Assembly: GCA_028748945.1 (NCBI GenBank)
Contig: JAQTOL010000106.1
Coordinates: 1 to 9,082, forward strand
DNA: 9,082 bases
Direction of reading: 5' to 3'
Source: Paludibacter sp.
GTDB lineage: Bacteria > Bacteroidota > Bacteroidia > Bacteroidales > Paludibacteraceae
Position 1 is the first letter of the stretch. The number at the start of each line of letters is the position of its first letter. The notes beneath the pieces are model-generated. The model did not search any database. It was not told where the DNA came from and saw only the letters and a list, made by a program, of their open reading frames with translations. Of the stretch, positions 7,659 through 9,082 are shown one piece after another. The translations under genes and the position numbers were made by a program.

Positions 7659-7669
7659 TGAAGCATTAC
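7655..7669. promoter_or_regulatory. Palindromic LysR-type operator candidate upstream of yeiH
   Basis: GTAATG-AAG-CATTAC is a perfect six-base inverted repeat with a three-base centre. It contains T7656-N11-A7668, the rule for LysR-type binding sites. It overlaps the lysR stop codon and is centred about 50-55 bases before the predicted yeiH transcription start, a usual place for an activator of this family. No T-run follows, so it is not a terminator. Confidence 0.5.
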
Positions 7670-7702
7670 AAATAACTATTTCCAGGGTTCACATAACTGA
7701 TT

Positions 7703-7710
7703 TACCTTTG
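7703..7710 (+). promoter_or_regulatory. Putative -7 box of yeiH
   Basis: TACCTTTG is a perfect match to TAnnTTTG and lies 26 bases before the yeiH ATG. No TTG stands at the expected -33 distance, where the sequence reads TATTTCC. A weak -33 element is typical of promoters that need an activator, which fits the palindrome just upstream. Confidence 0.5.
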
Positions 7711-7736
7711 CAGTCACATAAATCAAAGGATTCAGT

Positions 7737-8726
7737 ATGGAAGAAGAAATTATTAAAACAGACGGGGAAAAAAGTAAAAAACACTTTTTCGACCGCAGCA
7801 TCACGACACGGGAAGTCATTTTTATATTGGCAGTTATACTCTGCTTAACTCCGTTTATTTCGCCACCGGTGGCATTACTCATTGGCTTGTTTATTGCCTT
7901 GTTTGTGGGACATCCGTATATGCACCTCAACCGCAAAGCTACCCAGATTTTATTGCAGTTTTCGGTAGTCGGGTTAGGATTCGGAATGAACGTAACCACG
8001 GCCCTTAGAGCCGGAAGACAGGGAATCATGTTCACCGTGGTTTCAATAACCGGCACCCTTATTTTGGGCTATATCATTGGCAAAATATTCAAAATAGAAA
8101 AAAAAACATCCTACCTCATTTCTACCGGAACAGCCATTTGTGGAGGTAGTGCCATAGCGGCTGTTTCACCCATCATCAAAGCCGAAGAGAAACAAATTTC
8201 GGTAGCCCTGGGCACTGTTTTTATATTAAATTCAATTGCCTTATTCTTATTTCCTTTCATCGGTCATCATTTACATTTATCACAATCACAATTCGGGTTG
8301 TGGTGCGCCATTGCCATTCACGACACCAGTTCGGTGGTAGGTGCCGCCAGCAAATTCGGACCTCATGCACTGGAAGTGGCTACAACCGTAAAATTAGCCC
8401 GGGCTTTGTGGATTATTCCCGTTTCGTTCCTTTCCACCTTTTTATTTAAGAACAAAAACAGCAAGGTAAAAATACCTTACTTTATCGGACTGTTTGTTGT
8501 TGCCATGGTGCTCGACACCTATGTACCATTTGTCAAAGAATTCAGCAGCTACATAGTAACTGTAGCAAAAGCAGTGTTGACACTTACTTTGTTCTTGATT
8601 GGCAGTGGATTGTCAAAAAAAGTATTGCAATCGGTTGGCGTAAAGCCCTTGATACAAGGCGTCATTCTTTGGATTATTATTTCTACCACTTCATTGTGGA
8701 TTATCACAAGCTTTGTAAGTCAATAA
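7737..8726 (+). CDS. yeiH: YeiH/UPF0324 family membrane transporter (putative sulfur-oxyanion exporter)
   Basis: This is a 329-residue inner-membrane protein with about ten hydrophobic segments after a charged, cytoplasmic N-terminus (1-24). The family signatures are clear: GTAICGGSAIAA (131-142), AIAIHDTSSVVGAA (191-204) and KLARALWI (219-226). Glycine-rich stretches such as GLGFGMN (79-85) are also typical. Databases name the family a putative sulfate exporter. The experimental basis is thin; links to sulfite or sulfur metabolism come mostly from gene neighbourhoods such as yeiE-yeiH in enterobacteria. Here it follows a CysL/YeiE-type regulator and precedes a YeeE/YedE-family gene, another sulfur-associated transporter, so export of sulfite or a related ion is a reasonable guess. 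It has its own -7 box and an upstream LysR-type palindrome. The start leader GGATTCAGTATG is almost the same as that of the next gene. Family assignment is firm; substrate and direction are not. Confidence 0.92.
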   Translation: MEEEIIKTDGEKSKKHFFDRSITTREVIFILAVILCLTPFISPPVALLIGLFIALFVGHPYMHLNRKATQILLQFSVVGLGFGMNVTTALRAGRQGIMFTVVSITGTLILGYIIGKIFKIEKKTSYLISTGTAICGGSAIAAVSPIIKAEEKQISVALGTVFILNSIALFLFPFIGHHLHLSQSQFGLWCAIAIHDTSSVVGAASKFGPHALEVATTVKLARALWIIPVSFLSTFLFKNKNSKVKIPYFIGLFVVAMVLDTYVPFVKEFSSYIVTVAKAVLTLTLFLIGSGLSKKVLQSVGVKPLIQGVILWIIISTTSLWIITSFVSQ

Positions 8727-8759
8727 TATATACGTTTTTAGGTTTATCATTAAAATTAT

Positions 8760-8765
8760 AGGAGG
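8760..8765 (+). promoter_or_regulatory. Strong Shine-Dalgarno sequence of the YeeE-type gene
   Basis: AGGAGG lies seven bases before the ATG at 8773, the optimal distance for pairing with 16S rRNA. Other genes in this window have A-rich start regions without such a site, as usual in Bacteroidota. It fixes the start of the partial gene. Confidence 0.75.
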
Positions 8766-8772
8766 AATCAGT

Positions 8773-9082
8773 ATGACAATTATTATTTTATTATTGGGAT
8801 TTTTATTCGGTGCAATATTGCAATATGCAAGTCTGAATAAACATAATGTTATCAGCGGTTTAGCTACCCTTGACAATCTAGCTGTAGCCAAAGCTGTTAT
8901 GCTGGCTATTGGAGTTGGGGCTATTTTGCTGAATTTCGAAATCGGATTAGGATTCGCTTCGTATCACGTTAAGCCATTCATTTTGGGTGGAATTGTGTTG
9001 GGAGGTCTGGTGTTCGGAACAGGTATGGCAATTTTAGGTTATTGTCCGGGGACGCTCGCCATATCGTTGGGCGAAGGATCGT
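8773..9082 (+). CDS. YeeE/YedE family transporter, N-terminal part (runs off window)
   Basis: The reading frame is open from ATG 8773 to the window end, giving the first 103 residues of a membrane protein. A first helix (about 2-18) is followed by QYASLNKHNVISGL (17-30), two more hydrophobic stretches (about 38-60 and 68-90) and the family signature GYCPGT (89-94), whose Cys91 lies in a glycine-rich turn. In this family, which includes the bacterial thiosulfate importer TsuA/YeeE, conserved cysteines in such turns are thought to contact the sulfur substrate. The start fits the half-size form of about 140-200 residues, which often occurs as tandem pairs. The real length and any partner gene lie beyond the window. 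It follows yeiH by 46 bases with no terminator between, so the two are probably co-transcribed. Thiosulfate or another sulfur compound is the likely substrate, by inference. Confidence 0.85.
   Translation, partial: MTIIILLLGFLFGAILQYASLNKHNVISGLATLDNLAVAKAVMLAIGVGAILLNFEIGLGFASYHVKPFILGGIVLGGLVFGTGMAILGYCPGTLAISLGEGS

Noticed and set aside
7655..7669. Palindrome after lysR read as a transcription terminator
   Set aside because: The stem has only six pairs, with four of them A-T, and no T-run follows. An operator is a better reading.
7676..8056. 126-codon open frame on the - strand over the start of yeiH
   Set aside because: It is antisense to a clear membrane protein gene, and its composition is a mirror of hydrophobic codons. 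No family resemblance is seen.
8731..8738. Separate promoter for the YeeE-type gene at TACGTTTT
   Set aside because: The last base departs from TAnnTTTG and no suitable TTG lies at -33. Co-transcription with yeiH is simpler.

Overview
This window comes from a Bacteroidota chromosome, most likely the order Bacteroidales. The evidence is low GC content, A-rich start regions with almost no Shine-Dalgarno sequences, perfect copies of the Bacteroidota -7 promoter box (TAnnTTTG) ahead of three genes, a DUF3098 gene between ftsX and uppP, and QueA and TruB proteins of Bacteroidales type. The genus cannot be named from this sequence alone. All genes lie on the + strand. No gap between genes exceeds about 210 bases. 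I see no tRNA or rRNA gene, CRISPR array, insertion sequence or phage gene.

Left part (1-6611): six co-directional genes that look like one transcription unit. The first is a large multi-membrane YfhO-family protein, probably a GT-C type glycosyltransferase. It is followed by the cell-division protein FtsX, a 75-residue two-helix membrane protein (DUF3098), undecaprenyl-diphosphate phosphatase UppP, tRNA pseudouridine-55 synthase TruB and the queuosine enzyme QueA. A -7 box at the left edge (4-11) and a strong intrinsic terminator (6579-6618) appear to bound the unit. Gaps inside it run from 20 to 103 bases, and some hold small dyad symmetries. The first four genes concern the cell envelope: FtsX controls peptidoglycan hydrolysis, UppP recycles the C55 lipid carrier, and YfhO proteins are thought to use carrier-linked sugars. 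The last two modify tRNA.

Right part (6612-9082): a separately transcribed group that looks like a sulfur-compound response cassette. A CysL/YeiE-type LysR regulator is followed by a YeiH-family (UPF0324) membrane transporter. The 5' part of a YeeE/YedE-family transporter gene then runs off the window end. Both lysR and yeiH have their own perfect -7 boxes. A 15-bp palindrome that fits the LysR-type T-N11-A rule overlaps the lysR stop codon and lies upstream of the yeiH promoter, where an activator would bind. The two transporter genes share an almost identical start leader, and the second has a full AGGAGG ribosome binding site, rare in this phylum.

I found no clearly new biological system. 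The conserved left block is ordinary core genome. The regulator plus two-transporter cassette on the right is the part most worth following up.
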